Source: Ferruginibacter sp. (lineage in GTDB: Bacteria > Bacteroidota > Bacteroidia > Chitinophagales > Chitinophagaceae). From it: DNA of 8,692 nucleotides. The stretch is taken from contig JAGPDJ010000072.1 in NCBI GenBank assembly GCA_018057635.1, positions 1 through 8,692 of the forward strand, read 5' to 3'. Numbering within the stretch: position 1 is the stretch's first letter; every line of letters starts with the position of its first letter. Below, piece by piece: positions 1 through 6,301 of this stretch. A program made the translations under genes and the position numbers. The notes beneath the pieces are model-generated. The model saw nothing but the letters and a program-made list of their open reading frames with translations, made no database searches and was not told the DNA's origin.

Positions 1-1267
1 TGAAATCGCCCTGTACCAGGTTTTCATTTACCTGCGGAAATTCGCCCGCTATTTCCAGCACCAGCCCGGCCAGTGAATCGCTATCGCCTCTTACCGCTTC
101 AAAAGTTTCCATGGGAAGGTTCATTGCTTTACAAACATCATTGATCATTGTTTTCCCTTCAAATATATAATTGAAATCATCAATCTTTTTATTCACGCTT
201 TCTTCATCATCAAATTCATCTTTTATATCACCGATGATCTCTTCCATGATATCTTCCAGTGTAACAATTCCGGAAGTACCACCAAACTCATCTACAACAA
301 TGGCAAAATGGTTTCGTTTTGCCCTGAATTCCTGCAACAGGTCTTCAATTAATTTTTGTTCATGCACAAAATGGGGAACCCTGATCAAAGTATGCCAGTC
401 GAATCCATCTTCCTGGTCAAGGTAAGGCAACAGGTCTTTTGTATGCAACATGCCTTCAATTTCATCCAGGTTGTTTTTATAAACCGGCAGGCGTGAATAA
501 TGTAGTTCTTCTACTTTTTTTATTACTTCCCGGAAAGTTGTGCTCATCTCCACCCCACTCACGTCGAGCCTTGTACGCATTATCTGTTTTACCATGGTAT
601 CCCCGAATTTTCTGATACCTTTTAATATTTGCTTTTCCTCCATTGAAGCCTCATGTTCGGGTAAAAGGTCAATGGCGTAATCCAGGTTACTGTTATCATG
701 GGAAGAAGCGTTTTCGGCAGAAAGTTTTCTTTCAATATTATCACTGAATCTTACCATTCTTTTGCTTAACCTGTAAAAAATACTGCCAAATATTTCTATG
801 ATCAATGATGAAGTAGACGCAAACCATACTTTATGATGTGTTGCCCACACTTTTGGAAGCACTTCGGCAAATAATACAATGATGGAAGTAACTGAGATCA
901 CTTTTATGAGAAAAACCAGCCAGAAATCCAGTAAAAGGCCTTCCAGCCAGCTATCAATGAGAATATTGGATATCAATATGATCCCGATATTCACAAAGCT
1001 GTTTGTAATGAGCATGGCAGCCAGTAAAGTTTTTGGCTGTTCCAGTAAAGTAACAATTCGCCTGAAAGACGGTTGTTGCTTTGTTTTTAAAACATTGATA
1101 TCTTTTGATGTGAGCGAAAAAAAAGCCACTTCACTGCCTGCTACCAGGAATGAAATGATGAGCAGTATAATAATAATAAAAATGAGTATGGTTGTAGCAG
1201 CAGGTGTGATTGCTAATAAGAGAAGCAAATGATTAATTCCGGAATCAATGACCGAATGATAGTCCAA
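1..1267 (-). CDS. gldE: GldE-type CNNM/CorC membrane protein with CBS domains, partial (C-terminus off left edge)
   Basis: The reading frame is open from 1267 to the window edge, giving 422 residues without a stop. Residues 27-200 form a DUF21/CNNM-like region with hydrophobic segments at about 27-49, 80-105 and 112-140. A pair of CBS domains follows (about 225-285 and 290-345, the latter with VDEFGGTSGIVTLEDI). The start of a CorC/HlyC C-terminal domain appears from about 365 (FEGKTMINDV). The family includes Mg2+/Co2+ efflux-type CNNM/CorC proteins; the Bacteroidota member next to ssb is named GldE from gliding-motility genetics in Flavobacterium. Its name does not prove that this organism glides. 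An in-frame TGA lies upstream, and the only start codon before the first membrane segment is TTG at 1267 (MDYHSVIDSG...), so I chose that. It lies 58 bases after ssb and is probably cotranscribed with it. In relatives gldD often follows, which would be beyond the left edge. Family call strong, start moderate. Confidence 0.9.
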   Translation of the reverse strand, partial: MDYHSVIDSGINHLLLLLAITPAATTILIFIIIILLIISFLVAGSEVAFFSLTSKDINVLKTKQQPSFRRIVTLLEQPKTLLAAMLITNSFVNIGIILISNILIDSWLEGLLLDFWLVFLIKVISVTSIIVLFAEVLPKVWATHHKVWFASTSSLIIEIFGSIFYRLSKRMVRFSDNIERKLSAENASSHDNSNLDYAIDLLPEHEASMEEKQILKGIRKFGDTMVKQIMRTRLDVSGVEMSTTFREVIKKVEELHYSRLPVYKNNLDEIEGMLHTKDLLPYLDQEDGFDWHTLIRVPHFVHEQKLIEDLLQEFRAKRNHFAIVVDEFGGTSGIVTLEDIMEEIIGDIKDEFDDEESVNKKIDDFNYIFEGKTMINDVCKAMNLPMETFEAVRGDSDSLAGLVLEIAGEFPQVNENLVQGDF

Positions 1268-1325
1268 AGCAAAAAATTTAAGTAAACAATTATCTCAGGG
1301 AAACTAATCCCATAAAATATTAATT

Positions 1326-1760
1326 TTAAAACGGCAGCCTTTCACCCGGGTTGTCGTCCGGATGTTGTGGTTCAGGTCCTCCCTGGGAATCATGATCTTC
1401 AAATCCGGGCGTAGCAATACTTCCATCGCTTTTTTTGTCTAACATGATCAGGTTGTCACCAACTATTTCGGTAGCAAATTTCTTATTCCCTTCTTTGTCT
1501 TCCCAACTCCTTGTTTTTAAACGACCTTCAATATAAACAAGGCTTCCCCTGTGTAAATATTTTTGAGCCAGTTCTGCCAGCCCGCGCCACAAAACAACTG
1601 TATGCCATTCTGTTTGCGAAATAAGCTTGCCGCTCCTGTCTTTATAAGTTTCAGTTGTTGCCAGTGAAAATTTAGCAACAGCAATATTTCCTTCCAGAAA
1701 CTGCATATCAGGATCCTTTCCTAAATTACCTATTAACATTACCCTGTTTACGCCCCTCAT
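1326..1760 (-). CDS. ssb: Single-stranded DNA-binding protein SSB
   Basis: This 144-residue protein has the bacterial SSB OB-fold at residues 3-106: the opening NRVMLIGNLGKDPD, the central TEWHTVVLWRGLAELAQKYL and GSLVYIEGRLKTRSW are all diagnostic. A short Gly/Pro/Asp-rich flexible tail (about 108-140) ends in LPF, the hydrophobic tip that docks repair and replication partners. SSB binds single-stranded DNA as a tetramer during replication, recombination and repair. The tail tip reads GERLPF, so an Arg sits where many SSBs carry Asp directly before the Leu-Pro-Phe; the acidic residues lie a little further upstream (PDD). The ATG at 1760 is the natural start because the OB-fold begins at once. 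A good promoter lies about 48 bases upstream, so ssb and gldE can be transcribed apart from mutY. Confidence 0.97.
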   Translation of the reverse strand: MRGVNRVMLIGNLGKDPDMQFLEGNIAVAKFSLATTETYKDRSGKLISQTEWHTVVLWRGLAELAQKYLHRGSLVYIEGRLKTRSWEDKEGNKKFATEIVGDNLIMLDKKSDGSIATPGFEDHDSQGGPEPQHPDDNPGERLPF

Positions 1761-1807
1761 GATTGTAGATTTATTTATTGCTGCTATTCGCTGTTATTGC
1801 TTTACAT

Positions 1808-1839
1808 CAAATTTAAAGATACAAATTTTATCATTCAAA
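1808..1839 (-). promoter_or_regulatory. Bacteroidota-type promoter for ssb-gldE
   Basis: Read on the minus strand, TTTG (1836-1839) is followed after 20 bases by TAAATTTG (1808-1815). This matches the TTTG-N19-21-TAnnTTTG consensus of the Bacteroidota primary sigma factor. Transcription would start near 1800, leaving a leader of about 40 bases before the ssb ATG. The match comes from reading only; no start-site data are available. Confidence 0.7.
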
Positions 1840-1868
1840 CTGCAAAGCTGGATTTTACAATTTCTTAT

Positions 1869-2939
1869 TTACCGAAAACCCTTTGAGCCTTCAAAATAAC
1901 CTGTTATCAGGCGGGGAAATGCCAGGTTCCGCATTTTGGTTTTATCACATATTTCAAAGCCTTCTATATGAATCTTTTTATTCAGTTCTATGTGTATAAA
2001 ACAACCATGTATGGTTTGATGTGTTAATTGCTGCCGGAAAATTTCAGAAACTGCTATCACCTTAAATTTCTTCGCGGCTTCCTTAAAAAATCCGGGCATT
2101 GTAAGCAGATTATTTACATCTGCAGCTTTGTCTTTTTCTATCAGATAAAATTCATGGAGGTTTTGCCAGATATCCTTTTGGGTCCGCTTTCTAATATAAC
2201 AGGCTCCTTTATACTCGGCCACTATATAATAAAACCATCTTTGTTTTTTAACAAGCCGGCTTTCTTTAACAGGATATTTATCTGTTTCTCCATCAATAAA
2301 TGCAATGCATTTTTTTTTCAAAACGCATTGGGAGCATAGTGGTGATTGGGGTTTGCATACGGTTGCACCAAAATCCATAATGGCCTGGTTAAACTGTGCG
2401 GGTTCATTTTTTGCAAGCAGCTTGTTTGCAAGCTGTGAAAAATATTTCTTACCTGCCGTGCTGTCAATAGCTGTACTGATCCCGAAATACCTGGCCAGTA
2501 CCCGCATTACATTTCCATCAGTAACCGCATACGGTAAATTATAGGCAAAGGATGCAATGGCTGCTGCTGTATAAGGCCCGATACCTTTTAGTTGCAATAT
2601 ATTTTCATAAGAATCCGGGAACTTTCCATCTAATTCTCTGGATATAAATTTTGCTGTTGCAATGAGGTTTTTGCATCGGCTGTAATATCCCAGTCCTTCC
2701 CATAATTTAAAAACGGCAGATTCATCTGCAGCTGCCAGTTTTTTCACTGTAGGGTAATTTTTTACAAACCGGTTATAATATGCAAGCCCCTGTTCTACCC
2801 TTGTTTGCTGTAAAATGATCTCACTAAGCCAGATCTTATACGGATCTTTTTCGCCTTTCCAGGGCATAGAACGGCGGTTTATTTCTTTATTCCAACGCAA
2901 TAATCCGCGGCTAAAATAGCTTTCCTGTGCACTTTTCAT
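1869..2939 (-). CDS. mutY: A/G-specific adenine DNA glycosylase MutY
   Basis: MutY removes adenine mispaired with 8-oxoguanine or guanine, starting base-excision repair. The 356-residue protein is of normal family length and complete. Residues 25-215 form the HhH-GPD glycosylase core: WLSEIILQQT carries the catalytic Glu40, the helix-hairpin-helix is LKGIGPYTAAAIASFA (117-132), and VTDGNVMRVLAR carries the catalytic Asp141. The [4Fe-4S] cluster cysteines are at 195, 202, 205 and 211 with the classic C-x6-C-x2-C-x5-C spacing. Residues 232-350 form the NUDIX-like domain that recognises 8-oxoguanine, with QLTHQTIH at the place of the usual F/L-S/T-H motif. The ATG at 2939 gives the expected short N-terminus. 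The gene is upstream of ssb in the same direction, 108 bases away, and divergent from the HU-like gene. Confidence 0.97.
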   Translation of the reverse strand: MKSAQESYFSRGLLRWNKEINRRSMPWKGEKDPYKIWLSEIILQQTRVEQGLAYYNRFVKNYPTVKKLAAADESAVFKLWEGLGYYSRCKNLIATAKFISRELDGKFPDSYENILQLKGIGPYTAAAIASFAYNLPYAVTDGNVMRVLARYFGISTAIDSTAGKKYFSQLANKLLAKNEPAQFNQAIMDFGATVCKPQSPLCSQCVLKKKCIAFIDGETDKYPVKESRLVKKQRWFYYIVAEYKGACYIRKRTQKDIWQNLHEFYLIEKDKAADVNNLLTMPGFFKEAAKKFKVIAVSEIFRQQLTHQTIHGCFIHIELNKKIHIEGFEICDKTKMRNLAFPRLITGYFEGSKGFR

Positions 2940-2962
2940 TAATATTTAAAAATAATTATTTA

Positions 2963-2970
2963 CAAACCTA
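2963..2970 (-). promoter_or_regulatory. Possible -7 box for mutY
   Basis: TAGGTTTG on the minus strand fits the Bacteroidota TAnnTTTG -7 element and lies about 24 bases before the mutY ATG. I could not find a TTTG at the expected distance upstream, so the promoter is only half supported. Confidence 0.35.
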
Positions 2971-3038
2971 TTGATAATCACGACCTTATTTTGAATTTTC
3001 AAAAATTTTTTTTAACTTACTGTTCAAATGTAAAGTAT

Positions 3039-3362
3039 ATGAGAAAAGCCGATCTTATTAACAAAATATCTGACAAAACCGGCATACCCAAAGTTGATGT
3101 GCTGGTAACTTTAGAAACGATGTTCAGGGAGATCAAAGCCTCTTTAGCAGGTGGTGAAAACCTGTATATCAGGGGTTTTGGCAGCTTTATCATTAAAAAG
3201 CGTGCTGCAAAAATCGGAAGAAATATTAAAAAGAATGTTGCCGTAGCTATTCCCGAACATTTTATTCCTGCTTTCAAACCTGCAAAAGAGTTTGTACAGG
3301 AAATTAAAACCTCTCCCAACATAAAAGAAGCTCCGGAAGTTAAAGATGATTCGGATGAGTAA
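3039..3362 (+). CDS. HU/IHF-family nucleoid DNA-binding protein
   Basis: The 107-residue product is a member of the HU/IHF family, small dimeric proteins that bend and compact DNA. The N-terminal helices read MRKADLINKISDKTGIP. The conserved core GFGSF is at 46-50, the DNA-binding beta arm starts at RNIKKN (61-66), and the family end motif IPAFKPAKEF is at 76-85. In canonical HU the arm tip is Arg-Asn-Pro, the proline intercalating into DNA; here residue 63 is Ile, a variation I associate with Bacteroidota paralogues. A 20-residue extension ends in an acidic tail (KDDSDE). I chose ATG 3039 because it begins exactly at the family N-terminus; a TTG at 2991 in the same frame would add 16 unrelated residues. 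It is divergent from mutY and is followed at once by the TPR gene. Confidence 0.92.
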   Translation: MRKADLINKISDKTGIPKVDVLVTLETMFREIKASLAGGENLYIRGFGSFIIKKRAAKIGRNIKKNVAVAIPEHFIPAFKPAKEFVQEIKTSPNIKEAPEVKDDSDE

Positions 3363-3364
3363 CG

Positions 3365-3372
3365 TAACTTTG
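3365..3372 (+). promoter_or_regulatory. Possible -7 box upstream of the TPR gene
   Basis: TAACTTTG matches the Bacteroidota TAnnTTTG element and starts three bases after the stop codon of the HU-like gene. No TTTG is found about 20 bases upstream, so this may be a weak or chance match. If used, the leader would be roughly 30 bases to the GTG at 3411. Confidence 0.35.
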
Positions 3373-3410
3373 CTTCCCGCTTATGAAAAGTGGGTTCAAA
3401 TAATAGTTAC

Positions 3411-4259
3411 GTGAAAAAACAATTTATATTAGCCGGCGCAGGGATAATTGCAATAACCCTGCTGTTTTTCTTTGGCCGTACCACCGAAAAAAAATCGCCC
3501 ATTACTAATGTTGAGTCCGTATTAAATACGCAAACATTTGATATACAGCGTTTTATAGAATCTTCCAAACAAAATCTCACGCCCGCACAGGTACTTATAG
3601 TAACTAAACTGGAAAATGGGATAAGCAGGGGTGATGTTCCTGCACAGCAATTACAGGCATATAATTCCCTGGCAAATTTCTGGAAAGACACTGCAAAATT
3701 GTTTGAGCCTTATTTATTTTACGTAAGCAAGGCTGCTAAGTTGGATAATTCAGAAAAAAGCCTCACCTTCGCAGCCCAAATATTTTTAGAGGCATTAAGG
3801 GGAGAACAGGATAACAGCAAATTAGACTGGGAGACATCGGAAGCGATTTCACTTTTTGAAAATGCCATCAAATTAAACCCTGAAAATGACGATCTGAGAA
3901 TTGGGCTGGGAAGTTGTTACATTTACGGCAAAGGCCGCAGTGGTAACCCGGAACAAACAATGAAAGGCATTCAGGAATTACTGGGAGTTGCAAGGAGAGA
4001 CAGCAACAACATGAAAGCGCAGGTGGTTTTAGGTGTTGGAGGGCTTGTTTCAGGGCAGTTTGATAAAGCGCTGGAAAGATTTCAGAAAGTGGTTAATAAA
4101 GAACCCGGAAACCTGGAAGCTATAGCATACCTGGCCGATACTTATGCTGCAAAAGGAAACAAAGCAGAAGCAATAAAATGGTATACGCTCAGTAAAAGGC
4201 TTGCTAACAATCCGCATTATACTGAAGAAGTTGACAAGCGTATACAGAGCCTGAAATAA
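3411..4259 (+). CDS. Membrane-anchored tetratricopeptide-repeat protein
   Basis: The 282-residue protein starts with a short basic stretch and one hydrophobic segment (residues 4-22, FILAGAGIIAITLLFFFG), so it is probably tethered to the inner membrane with the rest outside the cytoplasm; cleavage is not evident. Alpha-solenoid TPR units follow: around 138-172 (AISLFENAIKLNPEN), 202-235 (GQFDKALERFQKVVNKEPGN) and 236-269 (AIAYLADTYAAKGNKAEAIKWY). TPRs are protein-protein docking repeats; the partner is unknown and I assign no pathway. The GTG at 3411 gives MKKQF before the hydrophobic segment and fits a signal anchor; the GTG at 3390 would add MGSNNSY and is the alternative start. The gene lies between the HU-like gene and rng in an arrangement I recall as recurrent in Bacteroidota, so a housekeeping role is likely. 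Confidence 0.85.
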   Translation: MKKQFILAGAGIIAITLLFFFGRTTEKKSPITNVESVLNTQTFDIQRFIESSKQNLTPAQVLIVTKLENGISRGDVPAQQLQAYNSLANFWKDTAKLFEPYLFYVSKAAKLDNSEKSLTFAAQIFLEALRGEQDNSKLDWETSEAISLFENAIKLNPENDDLRIGLGSCYIYGKGRSGNPEQTMKGIQELLGVARRDSNNMKAQVVLGVGGLVSGQFDKALERFQKVVNKEPGNLEAIAYLADTYAAKGNKAEAIKWYTLSKRLANNPHYTEEVDKRIQSLK

Positions 4260-4318
4260 AGAACAAACTGATAACAACATATTTTAAAATTATTTTTTAA
4301 ACAAAAAAAAGACCAGGT

Positions 4319-4408
4319 ATGCCTTGTGGTAAAAAGAGAAAACGTCATAAAATCGCTACTCATAAGCGTAAAAAACGTTTAAGAAAGAACCGTCATAAGA
4401 AGAAGTAA
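4319..4408 (+). CDS. AURKAIP1/COX24-domain mini-protein, probable small ribosomal-subunit protein (mS38/bS22-like)
   Basis: A 29-codon frame begins MPCGKKRKRHKIATHKRKKR and ends in HKKK. Twenty of 29 residues are Lys, Arg or His and none is acidic. The KRKRHKI-THKRKKRLRKNRHKKK pattern is the hallmark of the AURKAIP1/COX24 domain (PF08213, formerly DUF1713). That domain includes mitochondrial ribosomal protein mS38, and short bacterial members such as mycobacterial bS22 have been seen in small ribosomal subunits. A role as a tiny small-subunit protein bound to 16S rRNA is therefore inferred. The gene is 59 bases after the TPR gene and upstream of rng, with a hairpin structure after its stop. 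Such genes are easily missed because of their size. The frame is intact and the sequence characteristic, so I consider it real. Confidence 0.88.
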   Translation: MPCGKKRKRHKIATHKRKKRLRKNRHKKK

Positions 4409-4425
4409 TTAACTTTTCCTTACCG

Positions 4426-4450
4426 GTGTACCGATACTCCATCGGCACAC
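4426..4450 (+). other. Imperfect hairpin in the spacer before rng
   Basis: GTGTACCGAT (4426-4435) pairs with ATCGGCACAC (4441-4450) with one A-C mismatch around a 5-base loop. No U-tract follows, so on its own it is not a good intrinsic terminator. It may be a leader structure of rng or a 3'-end stabiliser for the short upstream mRNA. Confidence 0.4.
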
Positions 4451-4460
4451 TCATGTATAT

Positions 4461-4512
4461 GCATAATATAATCATAGCAATGCTGTTATTATATTATGCC
4501 TTTTATGTTTTC
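4461..4512 (+). terminator. Hairpin with T-rich tail after the AURKAIP1/COX24 gene
   Basis: GCATAATATAAT (4461-4472) and ATTATATTATGC (4488-4499) are perfectly complementary over 12 bp. A smaller AGC/GCT stem lies inside the loop, and a T-rich stretch (CTTTTATGTTTT) follows. This could end transcription from the HU-TPR-mini-protein group ahead of rng. The stem is AT-rich, so strength is uncertain; it could also act as a structured leader of rng. Confidence 0.5.
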
Positions 4513-4550
4513 CTACCGTGACGCATAACGTCTAAATAAAAATTTTAGGC

Positions 4551-6098
4551 TTGACTAAGGAACTGATTATTAATGCAGAACCGCAAGGTGTTGAGATTGC
4601 TTTGCTGGAAGATAAAAAATTGGTGGAATTGCATAGTGAAAAGACTGATGCAAACTTCGCCGTGGGAGACCTTTACCTGGGAAAAGTAAAAAAACTTATT
4701 CCGGGCCTTAATGCTGCATTCATAGATGTAGGTTTTGAAAAAGACGCCTTTCTTCATTATACCGACCTGAGCCCTTATGTGAAGTCGATTTTAAAATTCA
4801 CCAACCAGTCTATTAATGACAATACGCCGGAAGGCATGGATTTTGCAAAATTCAAAGTTGAACCGGAGATTATAAAAACGGGAAAGATCACTGAAGTATT
4901 GAGTGGCAAACCCAATATTTTAGTTCAGATATTAAAAGAACCTATAGCTGCAAAAGGCCCAAGGCTGAGTTGTGAACTTTCTTTACCAGGCAGGTTTGTT
5001 GTTGTTACGCCTTTTAATGATATCATAGCTGTTTCCCGTAAAATACATTCTTCAGAAGAAAGAAAGAGATTACATAAGATCATTGAAGCCATCAAGCCAA
5101 AAAATTTAGGTGTGATTGTTCGCACGGCAGCCGAAGGAAAACACACAACAGAATTACACGAAGACCTTTTACGATTAATTGCCACCTGGAAAACAATTCA
5201 GACCAACCTTAAATCCGCTGTTCCTCCTGCCAAGATTTTAAGTGAACAAGGCAAAACAACCAGCATGTTACGCGACCTGTTAAACGAAGATTTTAACCGC
5301 ATCGTGGTAAATGATAAAAATATTTTTGCCGATACAAAAACATATATACAACGTATAGCACCTGATAAAGCTGAAATTGTTGCATATTATAATAATGGCT
5401 TACCCATCTTCGATAATTTTGGAATAACCAAACAGGTTAAAGCTGCCTTTGGAAAAACGGTTAACCTTCCCAGTGGCGCCTATCTTATCATTGAACATAC
5501 TGAAGCATTACACGTAATTGATGTTAATAGCGGATACAAAAGTGTAAGCAATAACCAGGAACAGAATGCACTGGAAACAAACCTGGAAGCTGCTGAGGAA
5601 ATAGCCCGCCAGCTCAGGTTACGCGACCTTGGTGGTATCATCATCGTTGATTTCATTGATATGAAATTAATGGAGAACAAGAAAAGGCTGGCAGATTCTA
5701 TGGACCAGTTTATGCAGCCAGACAGGGCAAAACATGCTGTACTGCCCATTACAAAATTCGGCTTGATGCAGATCACCAGGCAGCGCATGAAGCCGGAAAT
5801 GAATATCAATACCAGTGAAGTTTGCTCCAGCTGTAATGGCACTGGAAAAATTTCATCTACTTTGATACTTGAAGATGAAATAGCCAAGAACCTGAACTAT
5901 CTCATTATGCAAAAGCATAAAGGTTTAACTGTAGAAGTTCATCCTATACTTTACACATATCTCACCAGTGGTTTTCCAAGCCGCCGCATGAAATGGAGCT
6001 GGAAATACAAACAAAAAGTAAAAATAAAATCCAATTCAAATTTCCATTTAACGGAATTCAGGTTTTTTGATGACAGCGATGAGGAGATAAAACTATAG
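4551..6098 (+). CDS. rng: RNase E/G family endoribonuclease
   Basis: This enzyme cuts single-stranded RNA in rRNA maturation and mRNA decay. The 515-residue length fits RNase G-like Bacteroidota members lacking the RNase E scaffold tail. An S1-like RNA-binding domain spans about 36-130 (VGDLYLGKVKKLIPGLNAAF, then IDVGFEKDAFLHYTDL). The catalytic core carries the Mg2+-binding aspartates Asp324 (VIDVNSG) and Asp367 (IIIVDFIDM). The family signature PITKFGLMQITRQRMKPE is at 399-416. The Zn-link cysteines are 425 and 428 (CSSCNGTGK). An in-frame TAA at 4533-4535 rules out an upstream start, so translation begins at TTG 4551 (MTKELIINAE), the usual N-terminus. It is preceded by a 142-base leader with two hairpins. 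Its last 70 codons recur as a diverged copy at 7745-7951. Confidence 0.96.
   Translation: MTKELIINAEPQGVEIALLEDKKLVELHSEKTDANFAVGDLYLGKVKKLIPGLNAAFIDVGFEKDAFLHYTDLSPYVKSILKFTNQSINDNTPEGMDFAKFKVEPEIIKTGKITEVLSGKPNILVQILKEPIAAKGPRLSCELSLPGRFVVVTPFNDIIAVSRKIHSSEERKRLHKIIEAIKPKNLGVIVRTAAEGKHTTELHEDLLRLIATWKTIQTNLKSAVPPAKILSEQGKTTSMLRDLLNEDFNRIVVNDKNIFADTKTYIQRIAPDKAEIVAYYNNGLPIFDNFGITKQVKAAFGKTVNLPSGAYLIIEHTEALHVIDVNSGYKSVSNNQEQNALETNLEAAEEIARQLRLRDLGGIIIVDFIDMKLMENKKRLADSMDQFMQPDRAKHAVLPITKFGLMQITRQRMKPEMNINTSEVCSSCNGTGKISSTLILEDEIAKNLNYLIMQKHKGLTVEVHPILYTYLTSGFPSRRMKWSWKYKQKVKIKSNSNFHLTEFRFFDDSDEEIKL
5889..6098 (+). repeat. Direct repeat copy 1: 3' end of rng
   Basis: The last 70 codons of rng including the stop (from Asn447) are repeated in the same orientation at 7745-7951. 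The stretch 5991-6043 is identical over 53 bases to 7844-7896. Outside that block the copies differ about every second codon, mostly silently. Copy 1 has one codon (CGC) that copy 2 lacks. Confidence 0.9.
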
Positions 6099-6244
6099 GC
6101 TTACATTTCCAGCAAACATTTTATTTACTTCTTACTTCTTCTTCAGCAATTATTTTTACTGCTGGTTTTAATATTATAATTCACCAATGAATGCTATTAT
6201 CTTGTAGCGTATGGTACGCACCAAGTCGAAGAGACAAATAGGAC

Positions 6245-6288
6245 TGAAAATAAAAAGAGACTTTTTTGAAAGCCTCTTTTTATTTTCA
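6245..6288. terminator. Bidirectional terminator between rng and the convergent adhesin-like gene
   Basis: TGAAAATAAAAAGAG (6245-6259) pairs perfectly with 6274-6288. The stem continues after one A-C mismatch into CTTT/AAAG (6261-6264 / 6269-6272) with a TTTG loop. The A-run on the left arm and T-run on the right arm allow termination in both directions. It lies 146 bases after the rng stop and just 13 bases beyond the adhesin stop, as expected for convergent genes. Confidence 0.85.
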
Positions 6289-6301
6289 AGAATTTCATTT
6301 T

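Noticed and set aside
171..425. Plus-strand Ser-rich frame of 84 codons
   Set aside because: It is the antisense of the acidic CBS region of gldE; Ser-rich composition is the expected mirror of Asp/Glu-rich coding.
879..1232. Plus-strand frame of 117 codons
   Set aside because: It lies opposite the DUF21 membrane part of gldE, whose protein matches the family throughout; the opposite frame resembles nothing known.
2991..3038. Longer start (TTG 2991) for the HU-like protein
   Set aside because: It would add 16 residues not found in the family, and the ATG at 3039 sits exactly at the conserved N-terminus.
3383..3403. Mini frame ATG AAA AGT GGG TTC AAA TAA before the TPR gene
   Set aside because: Six codons with no sign of a regulatory leader peptide; likely chance.
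5480..5887. Minus-strand frame of 135 codons inside rng
   Set aside because: It overlaps the catalytic core of RNase E/G, which is fully supported; no independent features are seen.
6207..6219. Small palindrome GCGTA-TGG-TACGC after rng
   Set aside because: Five-base arms without a T-run; the large hairpin at 6245-6288 explains termination.
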